The position numbers were made by a program, and so were the translations under genes. The notes under the pieces were generated by a model, which was not told the origin of the DNA, did no database searches, and worked only from the letters and a program-made list of their open reading frames with translations. This document shows positions 17,142 to 29,600 of a DNA stretch of 64,000 bases, piece after piece. The DNA is taken from positions 1-64,000 of the forward strand of contig NZ_FLTX01000025.1 of NCBI RefSeq assembly GCF_900092025.1, in the 5' to 3' direction. Every line of letters begins with the position of its first letter. Within the stretch, counting starts at the first letter, position 1. Source of the stretch: Xanthomonas bromi (lineage in GTDB: Bacteria > Pseudomonadota > Gammaproteobacteria > Xanthomonadales > Xanthomonadaceae).

Positions 17142-18622
17142 GACACGTTCGCAGCGCTTTGCTCGCAGGTGCAGTGGCGGTGTCGCTCGCCGCCTGCGCA
17201 GTGGGGCCGGACTTTCAGCGCCCCGCTCCGCCCGCTACCGACCGCTACACCGCCAACGCCCTGCCTGCAGCGACCGCAGCCGCCGACGTAGCGCATGGTG
17301 GTGCGCAACAGTTCGCACCCGGGCAGGAGGTGCCGGCCGCCTGGTGGCGCGCATTCGGCTCGCCGCAACTGAATGCTGTGGTGGAGCGTGCATTGCGTGC
17401 CAATCCTGACCTGCAGGCTGCCGATGCGGCACTGCGGCAGGCGCAACAGACGCTGGCCGCGCAACGCGGTGCCTGGCTGCCGCAAGCAGATCTGCGTGTG
17501 GATGCCAGCCGGCAGCGCGACTCGGTGGTTCCGGCGCCGGATGCCGGCATCGACACGCCCTATGCGCTACGCACTGCACAGCTCAGCGTGAGTTATACGC
17601 TGGACGTGTTTGGCAGCACGCGGCGGCAAGTGGAAGCGGTGGGTGCGCAGGCACAAGCGCAGCGCGATCAGCGCGATGCGGCGTATCTGAGTCTTACGGC
17701 AAACGTGGTCAACGCGGCCATTGGCGAAGCCTCCATACGCGCGCAACTGGATGCTGCACGCGCGCAGGTCGCCATCGCCGAACAGCTATGCACGCTCACC
17801 GAACGGCAGCAGACGCTCGGCGCCATCGGTGCAGCGCAGGTGCTGGCCCAACGCACGGCCTTGGCGCAGACACAGGCCGCGATACCTGGACTGGAAAAAC
17901 AGCTGGAACAACAACGCACCCTGCTGGCGATTCTGGGTGGGCACTTGCCCAGCGACGCCGCTGATGCGGCATTGACGCTGGACACGCTGCAGCTTCCGGC
18001 GCAACTGCCGTTATCGCTGCCGTCACGGCTGGTCGACCGCCGGCCGGATATCCGCGCCGCCGAAGCGCAAGCGCATGCTGCCAGCGCGCTGATCGGCGTG
18101 GCGGCGGCGGCGCGCTTGCCCTCCATCACCCTGAGCGCGGCCAGCGGCGGCTCTGCGACCAGTGTCGGCCGCATGTTCGCTGCCCGTAATACGCAATGGT
18201 CGCTGGCCGGCACCCTGCTGCAGCCGCTGTTCCATGGCGGTGCGCTTGCGCATCAGCAACGGGCGGCCGAAGCGGGCTACGCGCAGGCCATGGCGCAATA
18301 CCGCAGTGTGGTGTTGAACGCGTTTGGCGAGGTCTCCAATGCACTCACCGCGCTGCAGAGCGACGTGCAAAGCCTGCGTGCATCTGCCGATGCGCAGGCG
18401 CTGGCGGAGCGCACGCTGGCGGTGGTGCAACGTCAACAGGCGGCAGGCGCGGTGGGAATGGCCGATCTGCTGCAGGCGCAGCAGGCCTACCAAAGCACGC
18501 AGGCGGCCACGGTGCAGGCACAAGCCGCACGCTACACCGACACCGTGGCGCTGTATCAGGCCCTGGGTGGCGGGCCGTGGTGGTCGCCATCGGCACAGAC
18601 ACCCCAGGCCGCGGCACCATGA
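17138..18622 (+). CDS. NodT-family outer-membrane channel of the RND pump
   Basis: 494-residue outer-membrane factor lipoprotein. It has a signal peptide with lipobox SLAACA, the family start VGPDFQRPAPP, and the WWRAFGSPQLNAVVERALRANPDL segment. Long helices follow (two repeats of the TolC-type architecture), with SRLVDRRPDIRAAEAQAHAASALIGVA at about two thirds and PLFHGGALAHQQRAAEAGYAQA near the end. It is translationally coupled to the pump gene. It completes the tripartite efflux complex across the outer membrane. Confidence 0.93.
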   Translation: MRHVRSALLAGAVAVSLAACAVGPDFQRPAPPATDRYTANALPAATAAADVAHGGAQQFAPGQEVPAAWWRAFGSPQLNAVVERALRANPDLQAADAALRQAQQTLAAQRGAWLPQADLRVDASRQRDSVVPAPDAGIDTPYALRTAQLSVSYTLDVFGSTRRQVEAVGAQAQAQRDQRDAAYLSLTANVVNAAIGEASIRAQLDAARAQVAIAEQLCTLTERQQTLGAIGAAQVLAQRTALAQTQAAIPGLEKQLEQQRTLLAILGGHLPSDAADAALTLDTLQLPAQLPLSLPSRLVDRRPDIRAAEAQAHAASALIGVAAAARLPSITLSAASGGSATSVGRMFAARNTQWSLAGTLLQPLFHGGALAHQQRAAEAGYAQAMAQYRSVVLNAFGEVSNALTALQSDVQSLRASADAQALAERTLAVVQRQQAAGAVGMADLLQAQQAYQSTQAATVQAQAARYTDTVALYQALGGGPWWSPSAQTPQAAAP

Positions 18623-18686
18623 ATCAAGCGCTGTATCCAGCGCCCGTTTTGCGAACAAGGCGCTCTCAGCTGAGACAATCGTCGCC

Positions 18687-19763
18687 ATGCGCATGACCTC
18701 TCTGTTCCGCTCGCCGCCGACACGCACCGACCTGCTTGGCATGGTCGGGCTGGTTGCCGGCATGGCGGTGATCTTCGTGGCCGACACCTTCACCGACTAC
18801 GCGGTGGCTGCGGCCTTGTTCTATACCCTGGTGGTGCTGCTGTCGGTGCGCCTGCTCACGCGCGCGGGCGTGGTGGCGTTGGCGGCGACCTGCATTGCGC
18901 TGATCGTGCTCAGCTTCCATCTCACCCCGGCTGGCAGCTACCGCGTGGGCGTGATCAATTCCTGCATCAGCGCGGTGGTGGTTGCGATCACCACGTACCT
19001 GGCGGTGCAGATGGAAGCGGCCAAGGCCAGCGCACATGCCGCGCAAGCGCGGCTGCTGCGGCTGACCCGCAGTGGCAGCATGGGCGGGCTGGCCGCGTCG
19101 ATCGCGCACGAAGTCAATCAGCCGTTGGCGGCCATCGTGACCAGCGGCAACGCCTGCCAGCGCTGGTTGGCGCAACAACCGCCCAACCTGGCCAAAGCCG
19201 ATGCCGCACTGGAACGCATGCTCGCCGATGCCGGTCGCGCCAGCGCCATCATCGCGCGCATGCGCGCGCTGGCGCGCGGCGAGGCGAGCCAGCGCCAGCC
19301 GCTGGATTTGAACCGTACCGTGCTCGACATGATTGCGCTGACCCGTGGCGAGACCGAGCGCCATGCAATTGCGTTGTCGCTGGAACTGGACCCTGCCCTG
19401 CCTGCGGTGCTGGCCGATGGTGTGCAGATTCAACAGGTGATCGGCAATCTGCTGCTCAACGCGGTGGAGGCGCTGGCCACTCTGCCGGATGAGGCGCGCA
19501 GCATTCGCGTGCGCTCGCACCCCGATGGCGCGTGGGCGTGCCTGTGCATCGACGATACCGGCCCGGGTTTGTCCGACGACGCACTGGCGCATGTCTTCGA
19601 AGCATTCTGGAGCACCAAGGACGATGGAATGGGCATTGGCTTGAGCATCAGCCGCACCATCATGGAAGCCAACGGCGGCCAGATCTGGGCCGAACCGGCC
19701 GGCACGCGCGGTGCGCGCTTCGGTCTGCGCCTGCCCTTGGCCGCGGCGGAGCGCAGGCAATGA
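18687..19763 (+). CDS. membrane sensor histidine kinase
   Basis: 358-residue sensor kinase. The first 105 or so residues form about four transmembrane helices (LLGMVGLVAGMAVIFVAD, AALFYTLVVLLSVRLL, VVALAATCIALIVLSF, INSCISAVVVAITTYLAV) with very little periplasmic sequence, so sensing is likely within or at the membrane. The H box is ASIAHEVNQPLAAI, the N box NLLLNAVEAL, the G1 box DDTGPGLSDD and the G2 box GMGIGLSISRTIMEANGG. The HxxNQPL pattern is of the FixL/NtrB-like HPK4 group. It starts 64 bases after the channel gene and overlaps the response regulator gene. It probably controls the efflux operon, the neighbouring autotransporters, or both. Confidence 0.9.
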   Translation: MRMTSLFRSPPTRTDLLGMVGLVAGMAVIFVADTFTDYAVAAALFYTLVVLLSVRLLTRAGVVALAATCIALIVLSFHLTPAGSYRVGVINSCISAVVVAITTYLAVQMEAAKASAHAAQARLLRLTRSGSMGGLAASIAHEVNQPLAAIVTSGNACQRWLAQQPPNLAKADAALERMLADAGRASAIIARMRALARGEASQRQPLDLNRTVLDMIALTRGETERHAIALSLELDPALPAVLADGVQIQQVIGNLLLNAVEALATLPDEARSIRVRSHPDGAWACLCIDDTGPGLSDDALAHVFEAFWSTKDDGMGIGLSISRTIMEANGGQIWAEPAGTRGARFGLRLPLAAAERRQ

Positions 19764-20371
19764 GCGAGATGGCTCCGGTGGTGTATCTCATCGACGACGA
19801 TGCCTCGATGCGCGCCGCATTGGAAGATCTGTTCGCCTCGGTCGGGCTACAGGTCTATGCGTTCGGCTCCACCGATCAATTCCTGGCGCATGGGCGACAG
19901 GATGCCCCCGCTTGCCTGGTGCTCGACATCCGCATGCCAGGCCAGAGCGGGATGGAATTCCACAGGCGCATGGTCGAATCCGGCGTTGCACTGCCGACCA
20001 TCTTCATCACCGGTCATGGCGATATTGCGATGGGCGTGGAAGCGATGAAGAACGGCGCGATCGAGTTCCTGACCAAGCCATTCCGCGATCAGGCCCTGCT
20101 GGATGCAATTCAGGACGGGATCCGCCGCGACCGTGCGCGCCGTCAGAGCGATGCGGTTGCTGCCGAATTGCGTGCACGTTGGGAGTCGCTGAGCAGCGGC
20201 GAGCAGGATGTGACGCGGCTGGTGGTGCAAGGCCTGTTGAACAAGCAGGTGGCCGCGCGCTTGCACCTCAGCGAGATCACCGTAAAAGTGCGGCGTGGGC
20301 AGGCCATGCGCAAGATGCAGGCCGGCTCGCTGGCCGAGCTGGTGCGTCTGGCGGAACGCATCGGGCTGTGA
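19760..20371 (+). CDS. FixJ-family response regulator
   Basis: 203-residue regulator: an N-terminal receiver with acidic pair DDD near residue 12, phospho-acceptor in LVLDIRMPG, and the conserved Lys in FLTKPF. The C-terminal LuxR-type helix-turn-helix is LSSGEQDVTRLVVQGLLNKQVAARLHLSEITVKVRR. The start overlaps the kinase stop (ATGA), so they form a matched pair. FixJ-type regulators are unusual partners of heavy-metal RND pumps, which more often use OmpR-type CusR/CzcR. No binding site was identified. Confidence 0.92.
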   Translation: MSEMAPVVYLIDDDASMRAALEDLFASVGLQVYAFGSTDQFLAHGRQDAPACLVLDIRMPGQSGMEFHRRMVESGVALPTIFITGHGDIAMGVEAMKNGAIEFLTKPFRDQALLDAIQDGIRRDRARRQSDAVAAELRARWESLSSGEQDVTRLVVQGLLNKQVAARLHLSEITVKVRRGQAMRKMQAGSLAELVRLAERIGL

Positions 20372-20611
20372 GGCGCGCTGCGCGACGGGTCGCGCGGGGT
20401 GCTTGCTGTGTTGCATGCCAGCGCATGCGCCATCGGCTGATGGCAGCCGCAGTGACGGTCTAGGCGGTTTGCGAGTGCAACCCTCAAGCAACACGGCACG
20501 CAGGCAGCGCGTCTACGCCTATCACGGTCATGCGCTGAGCTGATCGCAGCAACGCATGCGAACGCCCAGGTGCATGCCTCACGACTCGCGCGACGCACTT
20601 AGAAAAAACGC
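20372..20611. other. intergenic region between convergent units
   Basis: About 240 bases between the response regulator stop and the terminator of the giant autotransporter gene. I see no gene, promoter or repeat here. Confidence 0.5.
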
Positions 20612-20642
20612 AAAAAACGCCCCGGCGTGCCGAGGCGTTTTC
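20612..20642 (-). terminator. intrinsic terminator of the giant autotransporter gene
   Basis: On the minus strand an AACGCC-type stem with one internal mismatch and a short loop is followed by a run of six T. It begins 29 bases after the autotransporter stop. The plus-strand side has only four T, so it works mainly for the minus-strand gene. Confidence 0.75.
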
Positions 20643-20670
20643 CAGTGTCACGCATGCGGCAGGCCAGGAC

Positions 20671-23600
20671 TCAGAAGCTCATCCCCCAGGTCGCCTGGCC
20701 GCCGTACGCAGTCTGGCCGTCGCCACTGAGTCCTTGCAGCGACAACGCAAATCGGCTGCGCGGCGAGGTGATCAGACTAATGCCCAACTCGCCGATGGCC
20801 GCATTCTTGGCCCAGGTGACGCTTTGCACCGAGAACTCCGAGGCGGTGCCGACGAAGCCGGCCGAGCGCTGCACGGAGCGGTCGCCGAAGGCGTGCCGCC
20901 AGCCTGCCGACGCGTACAACGCCGCCTTCTGGCCGAGGTCCCAATGCCCACGCACACCCAGCGTGGCAGTGCTGAAGGTATCGCTGGCACTGTCCACCGA
21001 CAGCGCGGAAATGCCGCCGCGCTCGGTGAAACCGTCGGTCTTCAGACGGGTGTAATCGGCCGCAATGAAGGGGCTGTACACCGCACTCTCGGTGCGCAGA
21101 TTCCAGGCTGCTTCCAGCGAGACCGTCACTGCGGTTGCGTCGTAGCGGCTGCTCAGACGTTCTTCGAGCACGTCGGGCAACATCACCCGACGCGTGCTGT
21201 CGACGTCATAGCTGGCGTAATCCACCGCGCCCTGCAGCGAGAAGGCTGACCAGTCCGCCCGGCCATACACCCCGGCGTGGGTGCCATCCACATCGGCGCG
21301 ATCGCCCCATTCGCGCGACCAGCTCTCGATGTCCTGGTTGCCTACCGCGACGCCCACCACGCTGCGTTCGCCAACACGGCGTTCCGCACCGGCCATGACG
21401 CCATTGTCCTCGCGGCGCACAGACACCGCATTGGCATCGCCATCGACACGGTTGGGCAGACTGCGCCCGGTGATCCATACCATCGTGTCGCCGACCAGCG
21501 AGTTCTGGCTGTCGCCACGCAGATGGTTGGCGATGCCGCTGTTGAGGAAGCGACTCTCCAGCAGTGCGGTAGCGGTGCTGGCATGGCTTTCGCCCGAGAG
21601 CGATGCGAACGCGGTGCGAATCGCTTCCGGATCGTCTGGCAAACGCACCACGGCTTGATAGATCGGGCTGGTGTTCGGCAAGCCATCCACGGCCGCCGCA
21701 GTGGACTGCTGGTTTGGCGTGGTCACCGCGTCCACCATGCCCACGGTGTTGCGACCGAACGTGACCGACAGGCCGGTGGCGGTGGCGCTCATATTCGGCT
21801 CGATAAAGGCGTAATCGGAGATGACGTTGGTGAACTGTCCGGTGAGGCCGCCGCTGGCGCTGATCACCGGAATCTCGGTGAACAATGGCAGGTCGGGCGC
21901 TCGCACCAACTGCAGGGTGGTACCGGTCGCCACGGTGGCTGCGCCGCCCACCGTCACCGGCGTCACCGCGCCGCCGTCACCGGGCGTGACCACCAAGGTG
22001 GAACCCGGCGCAAACGTGGCATTGCCGCCGACGCTGATGGTGCCATCGGTGCCTCCGATGGCCACCGTGCCCGACGACACCAGGCTGCCGATACTGCCGC
22101 TGCCGGTGAGCGTGCCGCCCGGGCCCACGGTGACCGGCCCGCCCAACGCAGCGCCCGGATTGGCCGGGTTGCCCACGCTCAGTGTGCCGGCGTTGACTTG
22201 CGTGGGGCCGGTGAAGGTGCCGCTGTTTGCAGTGAACAACAGCCTGCCGCTTCCCAGCTTGATTAAGCTGCCACCCCCGAATAGCCGGCCTGTATAAGTG
22301 CCTGCATTGTTTTGCAGAAACGTCAACGTGCTGTTGTTGGTGATGTCGCCTTGCAGGCTGGTGGTATTGCCGATCAGCGTACCCGCATTGATGGTGGTGC
22401 CGCCCAGATAGCCGTTGGCGCCATCCAAGGTCAGCGCGCCGGTGCCGTTCTTGATCAACGCACCGCTGCCGGTGACGGTGCCGGCGTAGCTCCCATCGGT
22501 CGCCTGATCAAACACCAGCACCGCATTGTCGACGATGTTGCCCTGCAGGCTGACAGTGGTGCCGATCAGGCTGCCACTGGCGATGGTGGTCCCGCCGCTG
22601 TAGGTGTTGGGCGCCACCAAGGTCAACGCGCCGGCGCCCTGCTTGATCACACTGCCGGTGCCGCTGACCGCGCCGGCAAACGTGCCGTCGGTGGCCTGGT
22701 CGAAGATCAACGTGGCGTTATCGACCACGTTGCCTTGCAGGCTGGTGGTAGTGCCGATCAAGCTGCCGGCGCTGATGACGGTGCCGCCGGTGTAGCTGTT
22801 GGCGCCGATCAATTGCAGCACGCCGCTGCCAGTCTTTTCCAGCGAGCCAGTCCCGCTGACCGCGCCGGCATACACGCCGCCGGTGGTCTGGTTGAAGACC
22901 AACGCCGCGTTGTTGGCGATATCGCCCTGCAGGCTGGCGGTGTCGCCAACCAGGGTGCCGGCCACGATGCTGGTGCCGCCGGTATAGCCATTGGCACCGT
23001 TGAGCAGCAAGGCGCCGGCGCCGTCCTTGATCACAGTGCCGGTGCCGGTGATCGAACCGTTGAACACGCCATCGGCTACCTGGTTGAACGCCAACGTCGC
23101 GTTGTCGACGATGACGCCTTGCAGACTTGCGCTATCTCCCACCAGCGTACCCGCGGTCAGCGTAGTACCACCGCTGTAGCTATTGCTGCCGTCCAGGGTC
23201 AGCGTGCCGGTGCTGGTCTTGATCAACGCACCGCTACCGCTGATGTTGCCGGCAAGCGTGAGGTCGGCCGGGTTATCGACGGTGAGCGCCGCGCCCAGCG
23301 TGACCGCATTGCCCAGTGCGGCGGCAACCGCATTGCTCAGCACCGAATCGCCGGTCACCGACAAGGTGCCGCTACCCAACGCGGTGTTGCCGGCCACCGC
23401 CAGAGTGCCATCGCTGAGCACCGTACCGCCGGCATACGTATTGTTGCCGCTCAGCGTGAGTGTGGACGTGCCGTTCTTGATCAGGCTGCCGGCACCGCTG
23501 ATCGCGCCTGTCAATGCCAGATCGTTGCTGCCGGGCAAGCGCAACCCACCCTCGAGCACCACCGCATTGCCGACCGCCAATGCCTGATTGGTATCGAGCG

Positions 23601-26600
23601 TGGTGCCCGCTGCGGCGGTCAGCGTACCGGTGCCCAGCGCTTGCGCATTGCCCAACACCAGGCTGCCGCCGCCGAGCGCGGTGCCGCCGGTGTAGGTATT
23701 GGGACCACTCAGCACCAGCGTACCGGTGTCGAGCTTCTGCAACGTGCCGGTGCCGCCGATGGCGACATCGATGGTGCCGGTCACGCCGGGGTCGACGCGG
23801 ATGATGGTGTTCGCCGCGTTGGCGCTCAGTGCGCCGCCACCTGCATCGCTCAGCACATAGCCGTCGGTGATGAACTGCATGCCGGTGATGCCTTGGGTGC
23901 CCTGCACGCCCACGGTGCCGGCGTTGCCGGCGAAGACCGCAAAGCTGTTCTGCCAGTCGCTGTTGGTCAGCCCATCGATCGAGGTCCAGTTGGTGGTGCC
24001 GGCAGTCCACACACCGGTACCGCCATCGGCGCTGCCATTGGCGATGGTTTGCGCGCCATCCCAGAACTGCACGTTGCTGCCAGATGCCAGCAACACCACA
24101 TTGACCTGCTGCGCCAACGCGGTCTGCAGTGTCAGCTGGGTGGGATCGATCGTGCCCGGCAATGTGCCAAAGCCCATGCCATTGTCGGTCAACGCGCCGG
24201 TGTAATCGATCAAGCGATACACGCCGGTGCCGAAGCCGCCGATGTCGGTGATGTTGAGCGTGCCATCCAGCGTCAGGTTGCCGTTGACCGCCAATACCCC
24301 GGTTTGGCTGGGGATACCCAGGAACGCATCGAGCGTGGCATTGGGCGCCATGCTCAGGCTGCCGGTGGTCAACAGCGAGCCACTGGTCACCACCAGACGA
24401 CCACCGTCGTTCACCGCAACCGCAGCGTCGACCACGCCGCTGCCGCTGAGCGTGCCGCCGGCGCCCACCGTGACGCCACCGGTACTGCCCAGCGTGCCAT
24501 CCACATCCAGCGTGCCGGCCGTGATCTGTGTGGTTCCCCCAATCGCGCTGGTGCCGGTGAGTTGCACGGTGCCGGTGCCGACTTTTTCGAGATTGCCGGC
24601 ATCGCTCAACGCACCTGCAAAGGTGCTGCTTGTGTTGTTGACGCCCACTTGCAAGGTGCTGCCGCCCAGGATCGCGACATTGCCCAAGCCAGTGACGCTG
24701 TTCAATGCGGTGTTGCTGCCGAGCGAGAGCCCAGCCCCTGCCGCGACATCCACGCTGGCAGTGCTTCCCAATGTGCCGGTGGCAGAGGTGGCAAGCACGC
24801 CGCTCTGTACCGACACCGGTCCACTGAACAGATTGCTGCCCGACAAGGTCAAAGTGCCCAGCCCGGTCTTGGTCAGCGCGCCCGCGCCCGTGAGCACGCC
24901 GGTCAACGCCAGATCGTCGGCACTGGCGATGGTCAGGTTGGCGCCCAGGTTGACGTTGTTGCCCAGCGCCAAGGCGATCGCATTGCTCAAGGTCGCATCG
25001 CCCAGTACCGACAGGCTGCCTGCACCGAGTGCGGTGTTGCTGCCCACCGCCAGCGTGCCGGCGTTCAATACGCTGCCACCGAGGTAGCTGTTGCCGCCAT
25101 CCAACGTGAGCGTGGAGGTGCCGTTCTTGATCAAGCTGCCGGCACCGCTGATGGCGCCTGTCAATGTCAGATCGTTGCTGCCGGGCAAGCTCAACCCACC
25201 ATCGAGCACCACCGCGTTGCCGACGGACAATGCCTGATTGGTATCGAGCGTGGTGCCCGCTGCGGCGGTCAGCGTACCGGTGCCCAGCGCCTGCGCATTG
25301 CCCAACACCAGGCTGCCGCCGCCGAGCGCGGTGCCGCCGGTGTAGGTGTTGGGACCACTCAGCACCAGCGTGCCGGTGTCGAGCTTCTGCACACCGCCGA
25401 TGCCGGTGATGGCCACATCGATGCCGGCCGTTGCGCCCGGGTCTACGCGGATGGCGGTCAGCGGGTCCGTCACCGCCAGTGCGCCCGCGCCGGCATCGGT
25501 CAACCGATAGCCATCGGTCACGAACTGCAGGCCACCGATGTTCTGCGTGCCCTGTACGCCCACGGTGCCCGCAGCACCGGAAAATACCGCGAAATCGCCC
25601 TGCCAGGTGCTGTTGGCGCTACCGTCCTGGCCGGTCCAGTTGGTGGCCGCACCCCAGGTGCCGGCACCGCCATCAATGGTGCCATTGGCCGTGGTCTGCA
25701 CACCGTCCCAGAACTGCACGATGCTGCCCGGCGCGGTCACCACCAGATTGAGTTGCTGGCCGATGGCCGTCTGCAAGGCAAGCTGGCTGATATCCACACT
25801 GCCGGGAAACAGCCCGATCAGCATGCCGTTGTTGGTGAGCGCGCCGGTGTAGTCGATCAAGCGATACACACCGGTACCGAAGCCGCCGATATCGGTGATG
25901 TTGAGCGTGCCGTCCAGGGTGAGATCGCCATTGACTGCGAGCAAGCGGGTTGCGCTCGGCGCGCCCAACGCCACATCGACGAATGCGCCCGGTGCCAGGG
26001 TCAACGCACCCAGACTCAACGACGAACCGCTGGTCAGTGCGAGCCGGCCGCCATCACTGATGGTCACGGCAGCGCCCACGTTACCGGCGGTGCCGGTGCC
26101 GGTCAGCGTGCCGCCCAACGCCACGTTCAACGCGCTGGTGCCGAGGCTGCCGACCACATCGAGCGTGCCCCCGCTGACCTGCGTGGTGCCGCCAATCACG
26201 CTGTTGGCCAGCAAGCGCACGGTGCCGGTGCCTACCTTGTCCAGATTACCGCCGCCGCCCAGGCTGCCGGCGAAATCTCCGCCGCCCAGTTGCAGTGTGG
26301 CGCCGGCATCGGTATCGACGCCGCCTGCACCGCTGAGCGCGGTGATCAAGCCACCGTTGGTCAGATTCAACAGCGCGCCTGCTGCGACATCCACATTACT
26401 GGCGTTGCCGAGCGAGGCAGCAGTGCTGGCCACCACGGTACCCGCCTGGATGGCCAGCGGGCCGGTATAGCTGTTGGTGCCGCTCAAGGTCAGTGTGCCG
26501 AGGCCGGTCTTGATCAGATCGCCGCCACCACTGATGGCGCCACTGGCCAGCATGTCTGCGGCGTTATCCACCGTCAGCGCGGCGCCCAGTGCGATATCGT

Positions 26601-29600
26601 TGCCCAGCGCCACAGCGACCGCATTGCTCAATACCGAATTACCGAGCACCGACAGGCTACCGGTGCCAAGCGCATTGTCGGCTCCCAGCGCAATGGTGCC
26701 TGCGGTCAGGCTGGTACCGCCGCTGTAGCTGTTGCTCGCAGTGAGCGACAGTGTGGTGGTGCCATTCTTGATCAGGCTACCGGCGCCGCTGAGGGTGCCG
26801 TTCAAGGCCAGATCGTTGCTGCCAACCAGCGTCAGTGGAGCATTCAACAAGACGTTGTTGCCCACCGTCAACGCGGCGGTGGTATCCAGTTCGGCAGCGC
26901 CGCTGACCACTAAGCCGCCCACGCCGAGCGCGTCATTGTTGCCAAGCACCAGTTGCCCTGCATCCAGTGCAACGCCAGCGCTGAAGGTGTTGGCGTTGCT
27001 CAACGTCACGGTGGCGTTGCCCTGTTTGTTGAGGCCGCCGATGCCGCTGATGACACCGTTGAGCGCAATATCCTGTGTGCCTGGCAATGTCAGCGTGCCA
27101 TTCAACGCGACTGCATTGCCCAGCGCCACGGCGGTGCTTGCATCCAATGCGGTACCGCCTGCGGCGGTCAAGGTGCCCACACCCAATGCCGTATCGCTGC
27201 CCACCAGCAACGCCCCGCTCTGCAATTGCAGCCCACCGCCCCAGGTGTTGTTGCCGTTGAGAGTGAGCGTTTGCGTGCCGGTCTTGATCAAGCTGCCGGC
27301 GCCATCGATCACGCCATCGAGGGTGAGGTCCTGTCCATCGATCGTGAGCGCGCCATCCACGGTGACCGCGTTCTGCAGGGTCACTGCGGTGGCGGCAGTG
27401 AGCAGCGTGCCGTTGCCGGCAGTGAGTGCACCGCTGCCGAGCGCGGTATTGCTCCCCACCACCAGCGCACCATCGTTCAACAGCGTGCCGCCGGCGTAGA
27501 CGTTGTTGCCGTTGAGTGTGAGCGCACCCGTGCCCTGCTTGACCAGGCTGCCGGTGCCGCTCACGGTGCCGGTCAGGCCCAGGTCGTTGTTGCCGGTCAA
27601 CGACAGCGCACCATTGAGTACCACATCGTTGCCGACCGTGGCCGCCGCGGTGGCCTGCAGTTGCGTGCCGCCGGCTGCCGTCAACACGCCGCTGCCCAAT
27701 GCAGCACCGCTGCCGATCAACAGGCTGCCCGCGTTGAGATCCACGCCGCCGTTGAAGGTGTTTGCGCCAGTCAGTGTCAGCGCCGCAGCGCCATCCTTGA
27801 TCAAGCCACCGGTGCCGCTGATGCCGCCGGTGAGGGTGAGGTCCTGGCCGCCACCGAGTTGCAGATCCGCATCCAGCACTACGCTGTTGGCCACCACGCG
27901 TGCCGCGGTGCTATCGAGCAGGCCGCCGCTCACGCTCAGGCTACCTGCGCCCAGCGCGGTATCGCTGCCCAGAATCAGGCTGCCTGCAGTCAGGCGGGTG
28001 CCGCCCACGTAGGTGTTGTTGCCGGTCAGGGTCAGGCTGGCCGGGCCGAGTTTATCCAGGCTGCCGGCGCCACTGATGGCACCGGTCAGCGTGAGCGCAT
28101 TGCTGCCGCCGACATTGAGTTGCCCTGCCAGTGCAATTGCATTGGCGAGCGTGCTCACCACTGCGGTGTCCAACGTCGTGCCTGTCGCTGCGGCCACTGT
28201 CCCGCTACCGAGCGCGGTGTTGCTTCCCACCGTGAGCTTGCCGGTATTGAGTGTGGTGCCGCCGGCATACGTGTTGTTGCCGCTTAGCGTGAGATCGCCG
28301 CCGGATTTGACCAGACTGCCGGCACCGCTGATGGTGCCGCCCAGCGTCAACGCGGGCGCGCCGTTGAGCGTCAGAGCGCCGGCGCTCAACGTCACGGCAT
28401 TCGTCAGCGTGGCGGCGACCGTGTTTTGCAAGATCGCAGAGCCGGTGACATTCAACGCACCGGTGCCCAGTGCGGTGCCGCTGGCTAGCTGCAAGGTGCC
28501 GGCATTGAGGCCGGTGCCACCGGTATACGTGTTCAAGCCGCCCAGCGTCAGCGTCCCGCCACCGAGTTTGTTCAATGCGCCGGCACCGCTGATGGTGCCG
28601 GTGAGATTCAGTGCATTGCCGCTACTGCCTACGCCCAACGTCCCGGTTAACGCAACTGCGTTGCCCAACGTTGCCGCAGCGGTGGCATCGAGCTGGCCAC
28701 CGCTGGCGGTGAGTGTGCCGGCGCCCAATGCGGTATTCGAACCGACCACCAACCGCCCGGCGCTGAGCGTGGTACCGCCGGTATAGGCATTGGAGTTGGT
28801 CAGCGTGAGATCGCCGATGCCGCTCTTGATCAAGCTGCCGGCACCATTGATGGCACCGCCGAGCGTGAGCGCCTGCGTGCCGGTCCAGTTCAACGGCGCA
28901 GCAAGGTTGATGCCATTGGTCACTGTCAACGGCGCAGTCGTGCTGAGGCTGGATGCTCCGGTGACATTCAATGCGCCGGTGCCCAATGCGGACGCAGTAC
29001 CCAGTTGCAGCGTGCCCGCTGCCAGCGTGGTGCCGCCGCTGTAGGTATTGGAACCGCCGAGCGTCAGCGCGCCGGCACCGGTTTTGTTGACGCCACCAAC
29101 GCCGGCCAGCGTTCCGCTCAAGGTCAGCGCGTTGCCGCTGGCACCCAAGCCCAGCGTGTTGGTCAATGCGAAATTGTTGGTCAGCGACAGCGGCGCAGTG
29201 TTATCCAGCAAACCGCCTGCTGCAGTGACGGTGCCAGTGCCGAGCGCACCAGAAGTTTCCAGCAGCACGCTTCCTGCGCCCAACGTGGTGCCGCCGCTGT
29301 AGGTATTGCTGCCGCCCAAGGTCAACGTACCGGTGCCGACCTTGTCGAGCACCCCGGTGCCACTGACCGTGCCACCAATCCGCAGCGCATTTGCACCGCC
29401 TATCCCAACCGTGTTGCTCAGCGAAAATGCATTGGCCAGGTTCACCGAAGCACCAGCCAAGATGCTGCCGCCAGATGCGGTGACGGTGCCGGTGCCCAAC
29501 GCACTGTTGGTGCCGACCGTCAATGCGCCACCGCTCAAGTTGACGCCGCCGGTAAACGTGCTGGTCCCGGTCAGCGCCAGTCCGCCGGTGCCGGTCTTGG

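Noticed and set aside
22312-28287. Very long plus-strand open frames (22312-26913 and 26953-28287) opposite the giant autotransporter.
   Set aside because: They are antisense shadows of a repetitive, high-GC gene that rarely forms stop codons on the other strand. Their content is Gln/Arg/Gly/Ala-rich, without signal, domain or ribosome-binding site.
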